Assembly: GCA_944390795.1 (NCBI GenBank)
Contig: CALXRI010000025.1
Coordinates: 1 to 44,718, forward strand
Origin: an uncultured Victivallales bacterium
Lineage (GTDB): Bacteria; Verrucomicrobiota; Lentisphaeria; Victivallales; UBA1829
DNA length: 44,718 nucleotides
Reading direction: 5' to 3'
Part shown: positions 16,154-23,531 of the stretch, piece by piece
Layout: the number at the start of each line of letters is the position of its first letter
Position numbering within the stretch: position 1 is the stretch's first letter
Notes under the pieces: generated by a model
What the model was told of the DNA's origin: nothing
What the model saw: the letters and a program-made list of their open reading frames with translations, nothing else
Database searches by the model: none
Position numbers and translations under genes: made by a program

Positions 16154-16182
16154 TTGACAAATACGTTTTCCTTATTTATATT
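16154..16182 (+). promoter_or_regulatory. Near-consensus sigma70 promoter of the LacI/oxidoreductase operon
   Basis: TTGACA (16154-16159, perfect), 17 nt, TATATT (16177-16182). The predicted start is near 16189, about 45 nt before the ATG at 16233. Confidence 0.8.
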
Positions 16183-16191
16183 TATGCAAAA

Positions 16192-16208
16192 GCTTAAACG
16201 ATTAGGCA
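16192..16208. promoter_or_regulatory. Operator O2 of the LacI-type regulator (inferred)
   Basis: GCTTAAACGATTAGGCA; its complement begins TGCCTAATCGTT, identical to the first 12 bases of O1. It has a central CG like many LacI-family operators and lies just after the predicted transcription start, so bound repressor would block the start. O1 and O2 centres are 59 bp apart. Confidence 0.65.
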
Positions 16209-16232
16209 GAAAAACACGCAGGAGCGCCCGAT

Positions 16233-17237
16233 ATGGGGAAAACACATCCGCCAGTCAGTCTGAAGGAACTCGCCGGCTCCTGCGGGCTCTCGTCGGCAAC
16301 GGTATCCGATATTTTGAACGGGAAGGCCCGCGCCAAACGGATTTCAGAAAAAACCGAAGCCCGGGTTCTGTCCGCTGCGAAACGGCTCGGATACCGCCCG
16401 AACCGCCTGGCCGCCTGCTTCCGCCGAGGCGTGAATCCGGCGATCGGCGTGTTTCTGCCGAATCACGCATATGCGCCGGTCGCCGCGCTTGCCATGGGAA
16501 TTTCCGATGCTGCGCTGAAAGACAATATTCCGCTGAATTTTTATTACGGACTTCAGGACGGCGACTATGCCGCCTTTCTGGATCATGTCAGCGTCAACGC
16601 CAACTGCGGAATCATCTCCTACCGCCCGAACTTCGCCGCCTTTGAAGACAAGATCCGGAAATTTACCGACCGCGGCGGCGCCGTCGTGCTGCTCAATGCG
16701 CCCAGAATGGAAAATCCGAACGTGAAATATCTCTCGCTCCGCAACTACGACACGGGACGGGCGGCGGCGCTTGCTCTCCTGCAGGGGTCCTGCACGGTGT
16801 TTCACGCGTTCTGCGCACATGACATCCAGGGAGGAGAGCGGGAGTCGGGATTCCGCGATTGCCTGCTCGAACACGGAATCCGTCCGTTTCTGCACGAAGA
16901 ACAGGAAGCGCGGGAGGATGTCTTGAAAACGCTCGCGGAAGCGGCCGCTGAACAGACCGTCGGGATTTTCACCTGGACGGACTTTCTTGCAATGAAACTG
17001 TTCCGTTGTTTCCGGAAATTCGGTGCAGGAAGGGAAATCGGAAAAAAACTCAAGATGGTGGGATGCGACAATTCCCCGTTCTGCGAATGGCTGGATCCCT
17101 CCCTGAGTTCCGTGGATCCCCGTTTCCGGGAACTTGGCTTCAGTGCGATGCATTACCTTCTCTCATGCCTGAAGGATCCGGATTCTCCTCCGCCGAGTCC
17201 GCCGGAACCGCGCCTGATCCGGAGGGAAAGCTCTTAA
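16233..17237 (+). CDS. LacI-family transcriptional regulator
   Basis: 334 aa. GGAG stands eight bases before the ATG at 16233. The N-terminal helix-turn-helix VSLKELAGSCGLSSATVSDI and hinge (KRLGYRPNRLAACFRRG) are classic LacI family. A periplasmic-binding-protein-like sensor domain follows (about 65-320), expected to bind a sugar or derivative. The gene begins downstream of a strong promoter flanked by two matching operators, so it very probably controls itself and the oxidoreductase 46 bp downstream. The effector is unknown, but the partner gene suggests a sugar or polyol. Confidence 0.92.
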   Translation: MGKTHPPVSLKELAGSCGLSSATVSDILNGKARAKRISEKTEARVLSAAKRLGYRPNRLAACFRRGVNPAIGVFLPNHAYAPVAALAMGISDAALKDNIPLNFYYGLQDGDYAAFLDHVSVNANCGIISYRPNFAAFEDKIRKFTDRGGAVVLLNAPRMENPNVKYLSLRNYDTGRAAALALLQGSCTVFHAFCAHDIQGGERESGFRDCLLEHGIRPFLHEEQEAREDVLKTLAEAAAEQTVGIFTWTDFLAMKLFRCFRKFGAGREIGKKLKMVGCDNSPFCEWLDPSLSSVDPRFRELGFSAMHYLLSCLKDPDSPPPSPPEPRLIRRESS

Positions 17238-17283
17238 CTTCAGAAAATCTTTCAACCCATCAAACCAGCCCGGGAGGCAAATC

Positions 17284-18117
17284 ATGAAAAAACTCGGATT
17301 CATCGATCTCTTCATCGACGAATGGCACGCGAACAACTATCCTGCATGGATCAAAGCAGCAAGGCGGGGAAAGGAATTCGAACTCGCTTACGCATGGGAA
17401 AAGGCGCCGGGGAACGGACGCCCGCTCAAAAAATGGTGTGAAGGCTTCGGCGTAACTCCTCTGCAGAGCCTGGAGGCGGTCGTGGAGAAATCCGATGCGG
17501 TATTCGTTCTGGCGCCGTCGAATCCGGAGGTGCACCGCGAACTGGCGGAGATTCCTCTGCAAAGCGGAAAACCCGTGTTTGTCGACAAACCGTTCGCGCC
17601 GTCGAAGACGGATGCGCAGGCGATGTTTGAACTTGCGGCCAGACATGGCACGCCGCTGATGTCGAGTTCCGCACTGCGCTTTTCCACGGAACTGGACGCC
17701 TGGCGGAACAAACCGGGCACGACTTATGTGGAGACGACCGGCGGCGGCAGCTCCTTCTGGGAATATTCGATCCATCAGCTGGAAATGATAACAGCCCTCC
17801 TCGGCGTCGGCGCAACGCGCATCATGCAATGCGGATCGGGCGTCACGGAACATATGCTCATTCAGTATGCGGACGACCGGAGGGCGGCGCTGACCTATAC
17901 CGCCAATGCGCCGTTCACAACCCGCTTCGTCCATAAGGGAAAAATGATCGCCAATCCGGACTGCTCCGGCTACTTCCCCGCCCTGCTCTCGGAAATTCTC
18001 GACTTCTTCGCCACCGGACAATCTCCGATCGATGCCGCGCAGACGATTGAAATCGCCGCCCTGGTCGAGGCCGGCATCAAGGCGCTTGACGAGAAGAACG
18101 TCTGGCACAATCTGTAA
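17284..18117 (+). CDS. Short Gfo/Idh/MocA-like oxidoreductase with altered dinucleotide motif
   Basis: 277 aa, shorter than the usual 330-390. GGGAGGCAAATC precedes ATG. The N-terminal strand reads KKLGFIDLFIDEWH, where the family's GxGxxG loop should be, so NAD(P) binding would have to be unconventional. DKP (101-103) stands where EKP is usual, keeping the lysine. The C-terminal part keeps a short substrate-domain-like section (GGGSSFWEYSIHQLEMI). It is co-transcribed with the LacI regulator. It is probably a divergent oxidoreductase of a sugar derivative, or a catalytically changed relative acting as a sensor; the sequence does not decide. Confidence 0.7.
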   Translation: MKKLGFIDLFIDEWHANNYPAWIKAARRGKEFELAYAWEKAPGNGRPLKKWCEGFGVTPLQSLEAVVEKSDAVFVLAPSNPEVHRELAEIPLQSGKPVFVDKPFAPSKTDAQAMFELAARHGTPLMSSSALRFSTELDAWRNKPGTTYVETTGGGSSFWEYSIHQLEMITALLGVGATRIMQCGSGVTEHMLIQYADDRRAALTYTANAPFTTRFVHKGKMIANPDCSGYFPALLSEILDFFATGQSPIDAAQTIEIAALVEAGIKALDEKNVWHNL

Positions 18118-18147
18118 GGCGCAGGACCGGCACGCCGCAAAACAAGT

Positions 18148-18184
18148 AAAAAAAACCCGTCCCGGGAAACCGGTGACGGGTTTT
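18148..18184. terminator. Bidirectional terminator between convergent oxidoreductase and pnp genes
   Basis: AAAACCCGTC (18152-18161) and GACGGGTTTT (18175-18184) make a 10-bp stem with a 13-nt loop. T runs follow in both directions: four T then CTGTTT on plus, eight T on minus. It therefore serves both the plus-strand operon ending at 18117 and pnp ending at 18213. Confidence 0.88.
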
Positions 18185-18212
18185 CTGTTTCAGCGGCAAA
18201 GGAACGGAAGCG

Positions 18213-20336
18213 TTACTTTTTCGCCTCCTCCTTGTCCAGATCCTCCAGTGCGGCCTTCCGGCTGAGACGGATCTTGCCGGTCCGGTCGATGTCGATCACT
18301 TTGACCGTGACGTAATCGCCCTCCTTGCAGATGTCCGTGACATCCTTCACGCGGTAATTCGCCATCTCGGAAATATGAAGCAGCCCATCCTGACCGGGAA
18401 GAATTTCAACAAACGCGCCGAAATCCCGGACTGTCTTCACAAGGCCGCGGTAGATCTTTCCGATCTCCGCCTCGGAGGTGTAGGACTCTATCTTCCGTTT
18501 GACCTCGTCGAGAACCGTCTTGTTTCTCGCAAGAATCGTGACGGTTCCGTTATCCTCGATATTGACCTCGGACTTCGTGGACTCGGTAATCTCCTTGATG
18601 TTCTTTCCGCCGGTTCCGATCAGGGCGCCGATCTTGTCCGGATTGATCTTCATCTTCTCCATCTGCGGGGCGTTCGGGCTGAGCTGCGGACGCGGCGCGG
18701 GCAGACATTCGCGGATCACGCCGAGAATCCGGGTCCTCGCGCGCTTGTTCTGCTCCATGGCTCTGGCCATGAGATCGATGGAAACGCCGGGCAGCTTCAG
18801 GTCAAGCTGGAATCCGGTGATGCCCTCGTCGGTTCCGCAGACCTTGAAGTCCATGTCGCCGTAATGATCCTCCGCGCCGATGATGTCGGTCAGAATCAGC
18901 TCCTTGCCGTTGTCGCCGGTGACAAGGCCGCAGGAAATGCCTGCGACAGGGGCCTTGATCGGAACGCCGGCATCCATCAGGGCAAGCGTGCCGCCGCAGA
19001 CACTGGCCATCGAGGTCGATCCGTTGGAGGACATGATCTCGGAGACGCAGCGGACGGTGTACGGGAAATCCGCCGGAATCACCTGCGCAAGCGAACGCTC
19101 TGCAAGATTGCCGTGCCCGATCTCGCGCCTGCCGGGGCCGGAGATTCTGCCGACTTCGCCGACGGAGTAGTTCGGGAAATTGTAATGCAGATAGAATCTC
19201 CGGGTCGCGTCAGTGTTGTAGATGCTGTCGCTTTCCTGCGCGTCGCCGGGGCCGCCGAGCGTCGCAATGACAAGCGCCTGGGTTTCGCCGCGGGTGAAGA
19301 GTCCCGTGCCGTGAACGACCGGCAGGACACCGACCTCTGCCGTCAGCGGACGGATATCTTCGACGCCGCGTCCGTCAGGACGGAATCCCTTCTCCAGGAT
19401 CGCGGTGCGGATGGTCTTCTGCACAAGTTTGTCAAAGCCCATGTTGACGGTGTTTGTGAAGTTCTCCTCGCCCATTTCCGCCTCGTATTTCGGACGGAGG
19501 CCTTCGACGATCAGCGCCTTGAGCTCCTCGAGCGCCTTGATCCGGTCCTCTTTTCCGGGAACGGTGCAGGCCGCTTCGAGTCTTTCGCCGGCGATTTCCA
19601 CCATGCCCGCCGTGATTTCCGCTGGAACGAGATGCAGATCGGGAGTCTTTTTGGGACGGCCCGCACGTTTCATCAGGTCGAGCTGGGCTTCCACCTGTTT
19701 CTTGACAATCCCGTTGGCAAACTCCATCGCCGCAACAAGCACGGACTCCGGAAGCTCTTTTGCATCCCCCTCGATCATGATGACCTTGTCCGGGAGTCCG
19801 GCGTAGATCAGTTCCAGAGAGCTCTTCTCCATCTCGGAATAGGTCGGGTTCGCGACGAACTGTCCGTCGATATAGCCGACGCGCAGCGCGCCGATCGGGC
19901 CGAGGAACGGCAGATCGGAAAGGCAGAGCGCGACAGAGGCGCCAAGGATGCTGAGCACGTCTCCCTCGTTTTCGCCGTCCGCGCTGAGGAGCAGTCCGGA
20001 AATCTGGACTTCATCGAAAAATCCTTCCGGGAAAAGCGGGCGCAGCGGGCGGTCCGTCATGCGGCAGATCAGGATCTCCTTGTCGCTCGGACGCCCTTCG
20101 CGTTTGATGTATCCTCCGGGGAAACGCCCGGCGGCGGAATATTTCTCCCGGTAGTCCACCTGCAGCGGAAAGAAATCCTGACCGGGCTTGGCCGCGCCGG
20201 AACATGCGGCGACAAGAACCGTCGTGTCGCCGAGACGGAGCGTGCAGGAACCGTTTGCGAGTCTTGCGATTTTCCCCGTGGAAATTTCAATGTCCTTCCC
20301 CGGGCCGATGTTGACCACCACTTTTTCTTCGGGCAT
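18213..20336 (-). CDS. pnp: Polyribonucleotide nucleotidyltransferase (PNPase)
   Basis: 707 aa, full length. Start at 20336 with GGGAGGCATT before ATG. Order: first RNase PH domain (FFPLQVDYREKYSAAGRFPGG), helical linker, second RNase PH domain with the catalytic region (GRREIGHGNLAERSL and GTDEGITGFQLD), KH domain with KIGALIGTGGKNIKEITE, and S1 domain (KIYRGLVKTVRDFGAFVEI to HISEM), ending in a short acidic/lysine tail. The enzyme degrades RNA 3' to 5' with phosphate and can add tails in reverse; it is a core of the degradosome in many bacteria. It follows rpsO, the classic rpsO-pnp order, but with a terminator between and a structured leader of its own. Confidence 0.98.
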   Translation of the reverse strand: MPEEKVVVNIGPGKDIEISTGKIARLANGSCTLRLGDTTVLVAACSGAAKPGQDFFPLQVDYREKYSAAGRFPGGYIKREGRPSDKEILICRMTDRPLRPLFPEGFFDEVQISGLLLSADGENEGDVLSILGASVALCLSDLPFLGPIGALRVGYIDGQFVANPTYSEMEKSSLELIYAGLPDKVIMIEGDAKELPESVLVAAMEFANGIVKKQVEAQLDLMKRAGRPKKTPDLHLVPAEITAGMVEIAGERLEAACTVPGKEDRIKALEELKALIVEGLRPKYEAEMGEENFTNTVNMGFDKLVQKTIRTAILEKGFRPDGRGVEDIRPLTAEVGVLPVVHGTGLFTRGETQALVIATLGGPGDAQESDSIYNTDATRRFYLHYNFPNYSVGEVGRISGPGRREIGHGNLAERSLAQVIPADFPYTVRCVSEIMSSNGSTSMASVCGGTLALMDAGVPIKAPVAGISCGLVTGDNGKELILTDIIGAEDHYGDMDFKVCGTDEGITGFQLDLKLPGVSIDLMARAMEQNKRARTRILGVIRECLPAPRPQLSPNAPQMEKMKINPDKIGALIGTGGKNIKEITESTKSEVNIEDNGTVTILARNKTVLDEVKRKIESYTSEAEIGKIYRGLVKTVRDFGAFVEILPGQDGLLHISEMANYRVKDVTDICKEGDYVTVKVIDIDRTGKIRLSRKAALEDLDKEEAKK

Positions 20337-20600
20337 AATGCCTCCCTTTCAAAAATCCGGTTTCAGACGCGTCTGCGGAGAACCGGTTGCGGACCAGATC
20401 GGGGCCGCAATGTTTTCGTGTGAAAGACGGGGAGGAACGGGGGACGATCCCGTGCGGTCTGCTGCGGAATAGCGGTATCAGACTCCGGATCCGCACCCGG
20501 GGGCTGATACCGACCGAATTCCACAAAGCGGACCGTTTGAAAAGCGTTCCCGCCCGCGTCTCGGTTTCAGAAATCATTTTCTGACAATATACAGCATGGA
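20337..20600 (-). promoter_or_regulatory. pnp leader region with a conserved-looking hairpin
   Basis: The rpsO-pnp gap is 373 nt. Apart from the rpsO terminator at 20603-20645 it contains a perfect 8-bp inverted repeat, GGTATCAG (20474-20481) and CTGATACC (20504-20511), with further internal G/C pairing, about 140 nt before the pnp start. In E. coli a stem-loop in the pnp leader is cut by RNase III and used by PNPase for self-control; this hairpin could play the same part. No clear promoter hexamers were identified. Confidence 0.45.
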
Positions 20601-20602
20601 AC

Positions 20603-20645
20603 GAAAAAAACAAGCAGTCACTCTGCAAAAAAACAGAGCGACTGC
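20603..20645 (-). terminator. Rho-independent terminator of rpsO
   Basis: On the minus strand GCAGTCGCTCTG pairs with CAGAGTGACTGC (one G-U) around an 8-nt loop, followed by TTGTTTTTTT. It begins about 65 nt after the rpsO stop and separates rpsO from pnp. Confidence 0.88.
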
Positions 20646-20709
20646 AGAAAAACAGACATCGCCGCAGCGGACGAACGCGCGGAATGCCGGAAATCCGCCG
20701 GAAACGGAC

Positions 20710-20988
20710 TTACTTGGTGATCGCTGTTCCGCGGATGCCGAACGCCTCGGCAAGCTCCAGGTATTTGGCGTGATTTTCGGAAGCAAGATATTTGAGAAGA
20801 CGTTTTCTTCTGTTGACCATCGCCATGAGGCCGCGTCTCGTGCTGTGATCCTTTTTGTTGGCGTGCATATGCTCCGTGATCTCGGCGATCCGCTGAGAAA
20901 GAAGAGCAATCTGAACTTCCGAAGATCCCGTATCCCCTTCCTTGCGGGCATACTTCCGAATGATTTCCGACTTAGTTGCTTTTTCCAT
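20710..20988 (-). CDS. rpsO: Ribosomal protein S15
   Basis: 92 aa, normal size. Start at 20988 with AAAAGGACAAA before ATG; the long in-frame extension upstream is not coding. The family core is present: DTGSSEVQIALLSQRI, then LMAMVNRRKRLLKYLA. S15 binds the central domain of 16S rRNA early in 30S assembly. It lies before pnp as in many bacteria and has its own terminator. Confidence 0.98.
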   Translation of the reverse strand: MEKATKSEIIRKYARKEGDTGSSEVQIALLSQRIAEITEHMHANKKDHSTRRGLMAMVNRRKRLLKYLASENHAKYLELAEAFGIRGTAITK

Positions 20989-21028
20989 TTTGTCCTTTTC
21001 CTGAGTTTTTATGCGAAGGCAAGTAAGT

Positions 21029-21056
21029 AATTTACAACGGGATTTGTCTTTTGCAA
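21029..21056 (-). promoter_or_regulatory. Possible rpsO promoter
   Basis: Minus strand: TTGCAA, 16 nt, TAAATT, about 40 nt before the rpsO start. Both hexamers match four of six consensus bases. Confidence 0.35.
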
Positions 21057-21195
21057 ATCGAAAAACTTTTTTTCCGCATTTTTTTGCATCGCAAGAGGTG
21101 CCGCGCCTCCCGTCCGCGACATCCGGATGCAGAAGAAATCCGCCGCGACACGCGGAACTCCGGACGCGGCGGGAAAGGGAAAATGACATTCCGCC

Positions 21196-22500
21196 TCAGA
21201 GGCTCACACCGGCCTGATTGAGAATCGCCTGCACTTTCTTCACATCGACATCACGGGGAAGAATTCCCTCCTTCACGGCAACGGCGGCCGCCGTCCCGAC
21301 TCCCTGACCGACATTCAGGCAGATCGGCATGACGCGGTAGTTTGAATGGGCTTTGTGCGTTCCGGAAATGTTGCGTCCGGAAAGCAGAAGGCCGTCAATC
21401 CTGACCGGCACGCAGGCGCGATAGGGAATCGTATAGGCGCCCTTGGAACGGAAGTGCTTCTGCGCGCCGTGTTCGTCAAGTCCCGGACCCTTGAGACTGT
21501 GAATGTCAAAATTGAAGTAATTTTTCGTCGCAATCCAGTCATCGAAGACGCGCGCCTCCAGAATATCCTCGGCGGTGACGGTGTAAAGCCCCTTGAAGTG
21601 ACGGGTTTCGCGCACGCCGACATTCGAGGCGCATGCTACCAGATAACAGTTCTCATATCCCGGCGCGTATTCGCGGAGGAAGGGAATCATTTCGTCGATC
21701 TGGCGGCGGCAGAGCTTTTCCGCTTCCGTAAGCTGACGGACATCGGTGGCGTCGAGATTGATGACATTGGTCATGTTGACACAGACCTCCCCCGGGATAC
21801 GCGTCCGGTAAAGCAGAACATGCCCGGCGGGATGGGTCAGAATGGATTTTCCGAGCGCCTGGATCTCCCCTTTCGGGACATCGACATACGACTCGAAGCT
21901 CGGCGGAAAGATCGCCCTGTCGTAATCGACGCCGCCGATCCGGAACATCAGAGTGGCCGGCTGACAGACATGATCGCCTTCGCGCCCGAGCTCGAATTCC
22001 GCTCCGGCGCGCGCCGCGACGTCACCGTCGCCGGTCGCGTCAATCACGACCTTGGCAAAGATCGCTTCCCGTCCGGACTTGCTTTCCGTAATGATGCCCG
22101 CAACCCGGTTGCCGTCCATGATGACATCGACAATCTGAGTGTAGAGCTGAACCGTGACACCGGCTTCATCCATCATCTGAAGCAGAGTGCTTTTCAGACA
22201 CTCATGCGTAATGCACCAGCTGTAGCCTTCATTCGGATTCTTCGGAAGAGATCTGCTCTCGCAGGCGCGGTGCATGATTTCGTTCACCAGCGGCGAAGTG
22301 GAGCCGCCGCTCCAGTGAGACATCATGCCGGATGTCGCCATGCCTCCGAGCGCATTGGACTGTTCCACAATCATGACTTTGGCTCCCGCACGTGCGGCGC
22401 CGAGCGCCGCGCCGATTCCGGCGGGACCGCCGCCCGCCACCAGAACTTCCGTTTCAGCCGCCACTGGAATGTTTCTTGCAGGTTCCGCATATGTTTTCAT
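21196..22500 (-). CDS. FAD-dependent oxidoreductase (FAD_oxidored type)
   Basis: 434 aa. Start at 22500 with AAAGGA about ten bases upstream. The Rossmann FAD motif GGGPAGIGAALGAARAG (from 23) ends in a conserved Glu46. NALGGMATSGMM follows, then a second nucleotide-contact segment (VVIDATGDGDVAARAGAEFE) and the C-terminal GRNISGTHKAHSNYRVMPICLNVGQGVG flavin contact. This family oxidises or dehydrates organic acids, sugars or other small molecules; substrates are mostly unknown. It is divergent from a PocR-AraC regulator and probably under its control. Confidence 0.85.
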   Translation of the reverse strand: MKTYAEPARNIPVAAETEVLVAGGGPAGIGAALGAARAGAKVMIVEQSNALGGMATSGMMSHWSGGSTSPLVNEIMHRACESRSLPKNPNEGYSWCITHECLKSTLLQMMDEAGVTVQLYTQIVDVIMDGNRVAGIITESKSGREAIFAKVVIDATGDGDVAARAGAEFELGREGDHVCQPATLMFRIGGVDYDRAIFPPSFESYVDVPKGEIQALGKSILTHPAGHVLLYRTRIPGEVCVNMTNVINLDATDVRQLTEAEKLCRRQIDEMIPFLREYAPGYENCYLVACASNVGVRETRHFKGLYTVTAEDILEARVFDDWIATKNYFNFDIHSLKGPGLDEHGAQKHFRSKGAYTIPYRACVPVRIDGLLLSGRNISGTHKAHSNYRVMPICLNVGQGVGTAAAVAVKEGILPRDVDVKKVQAILNQAGVSL

Positions 22501-22565
22501 TATCAGAATCCTTTCTCCCTGTTTGCCGCGGACATGTTCCGCGTTCTTCTCTTTTATCTATTACA

Positions 22566-22571
22566 ATTATA
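22566..22571 (-). promoter_or_regulatory. -10 box of the FAD oxidoreductase gene
   Basis: Perfect TATAAT on the minus strand, about 65 nt before the start codon at 22500. No good -35 stands at 17 nt, which fits an activator-dependent promoter. Confidence 0.45.
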
Positions 22572-22592
22572 CGACAAAAATGAGAAAAAGCC

Positions 22593-22625
22593 TTGAATTA
22601 TCAATAAAAAGTTCTTAAATTATCA
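22593..22625 (+). promoter_or_regulatory. Promoter of the AraC-type regulator with a direct repeat (inferred activator site)
   Basis: TTGAAT (22593-22598), 17 nt, TAAATT (22616-22621). Overlapping it are two copies of AATTATCA (22596-22603 and 22618-22625), spaced exactly 22 bp apart, about two helix turns, as AraC-family half-sites often are. The site lies between the divergent genes and could serve both. Confidence 0.5.
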
Positions 22626-22655
22626 CAGATTTCATCAAAAAAGGGCGTAAACGGC

Positions 22656-23531
22656 ATGACTCTTCCCGAACTGCTCCGCTACTATGAAAGGAAAACCGCG
22701 TCCTCCGTCAGCGTCGAGGTCCGGCATCCGGCGTTCTATCACTGCGACAGACTGAAACTCGCCCCGGACCAGTATCTGCATCATTCGGATTTCTGCCGCG
22801 CGGCAAAACTCCGCGACGGCAATGTCAGCTGTTCGGCCAACAAGCTCAGAAGCCTGGAGGTGGCAAAGCGCGGACGCTGCTTCTCGGGCTGCTGTCCTTG
22901 CGGCATCTGGGAATACGCATGCCCCGTCATGCATAACGGCGGACTTGCCGCCGTCCTCTATTTCGGCGGTCTCGCTCCAGAAAGACGGGCTGAAGCGGAC
23001 CTGCCGGAAGCCATCCGGCCCCTGCCCCGTGCAACGGAGGAGCGGAAGAAAAAAATCCGGACGGCGGCAGCCTTTGTCGCGGAATTTCTGAAAATCGAGC
23101 TGGAACTCTTCCTTTCATCAGGGGGCATGGACGCCAAACAGCATGGAGATGCGTTCTACCTGGAAAACTGCCGGAACTTCATCAACTGCCATTACCTGGA
23201 AAACATCGCGCTCGGCGATCTGGCCGATATGCTGAAGGTCAACCCCAATTACCTCGGCTCGCTGATCCGCAGGAAAACGGGAAGCTCTTTCCGCGCCCTT
23301 CTGGCGCACCGCCGGATGGAAGAGGCAAAAATCTACCTGAAACTGCATAAACACCTGACAGTAACAAAAGTTGCACGTCTCTGCGGATTTTCAGACAGCA
23401 ACTACTTCTCCAGCGTGTTCCGGAAGCTCTGCGGCAAGACTCCGCTGGAATATAAAAAGGAAACAGAGACGGCAGCCCCCGCTCCCGCGGCGGAACCGCC
23501 GGCCCGGTCAGAGCAGCTTCACCAGAAGTGA
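22656..23531 (+). CDS. AraC-family regulator with N-terminal PocR-like sensor
   Basis: 291 aa. The ATG at 22656 follows AAGGGCGTAAACGGC. The N-terminal part (about 5-150) matches the PocR ligand-binding fold, with many cysteines: Cys47, Cys59, Cys75, Cys79, Cys80, Cys82, Cys89. PocR domains are thought to bind small hydrocarbon or polyol ligands, and the cysteines may hold a metal. The C-terminal AraC domain (about 165-270) shows both helix-turn-helix units (LGDLADMLKVNPNYLGSLI and VTKVARLCGFSDSNYFSSVF). The tail is Ala/Pro-rich. It is divergent from the FAD oxidoreductase, its likely target. Its 3' end overlaps the convergent alcohol dehydrogenase by 24 bp. Confidence 0.88.
   Translation: MTLPELLRYYERKTASSVSVEVRHPAFYHCDRLKLAPDQYLHHSDFCRAAKLRDGNVSCSANKLRSLEVAKRGRCFSGCCPCGIWEYACPVMHNGGLAAVLYFGGLAPERRAEADLPEAIRPLPRATEERKKKIRTAAAFVAEFLKIELELFLSSGGMDAKQHGDAFYLENCRNFINCHYLENIALGDLADMLKVNPNYLGSLIRRKTGSSFRALLAHRRMEEAKIYLKLHKHLTVTKVARLCGFSDSNYFSSVFRKLCGKTPLEYKKETETAAPAPAAEPPARSEQLHQK

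Noticed and set aside
18375-20423. 682-codon plus-strand ORF opposite pnp
   Set aside because: Antisense shadow of a highly conserved gene; the composition has no protein logic.
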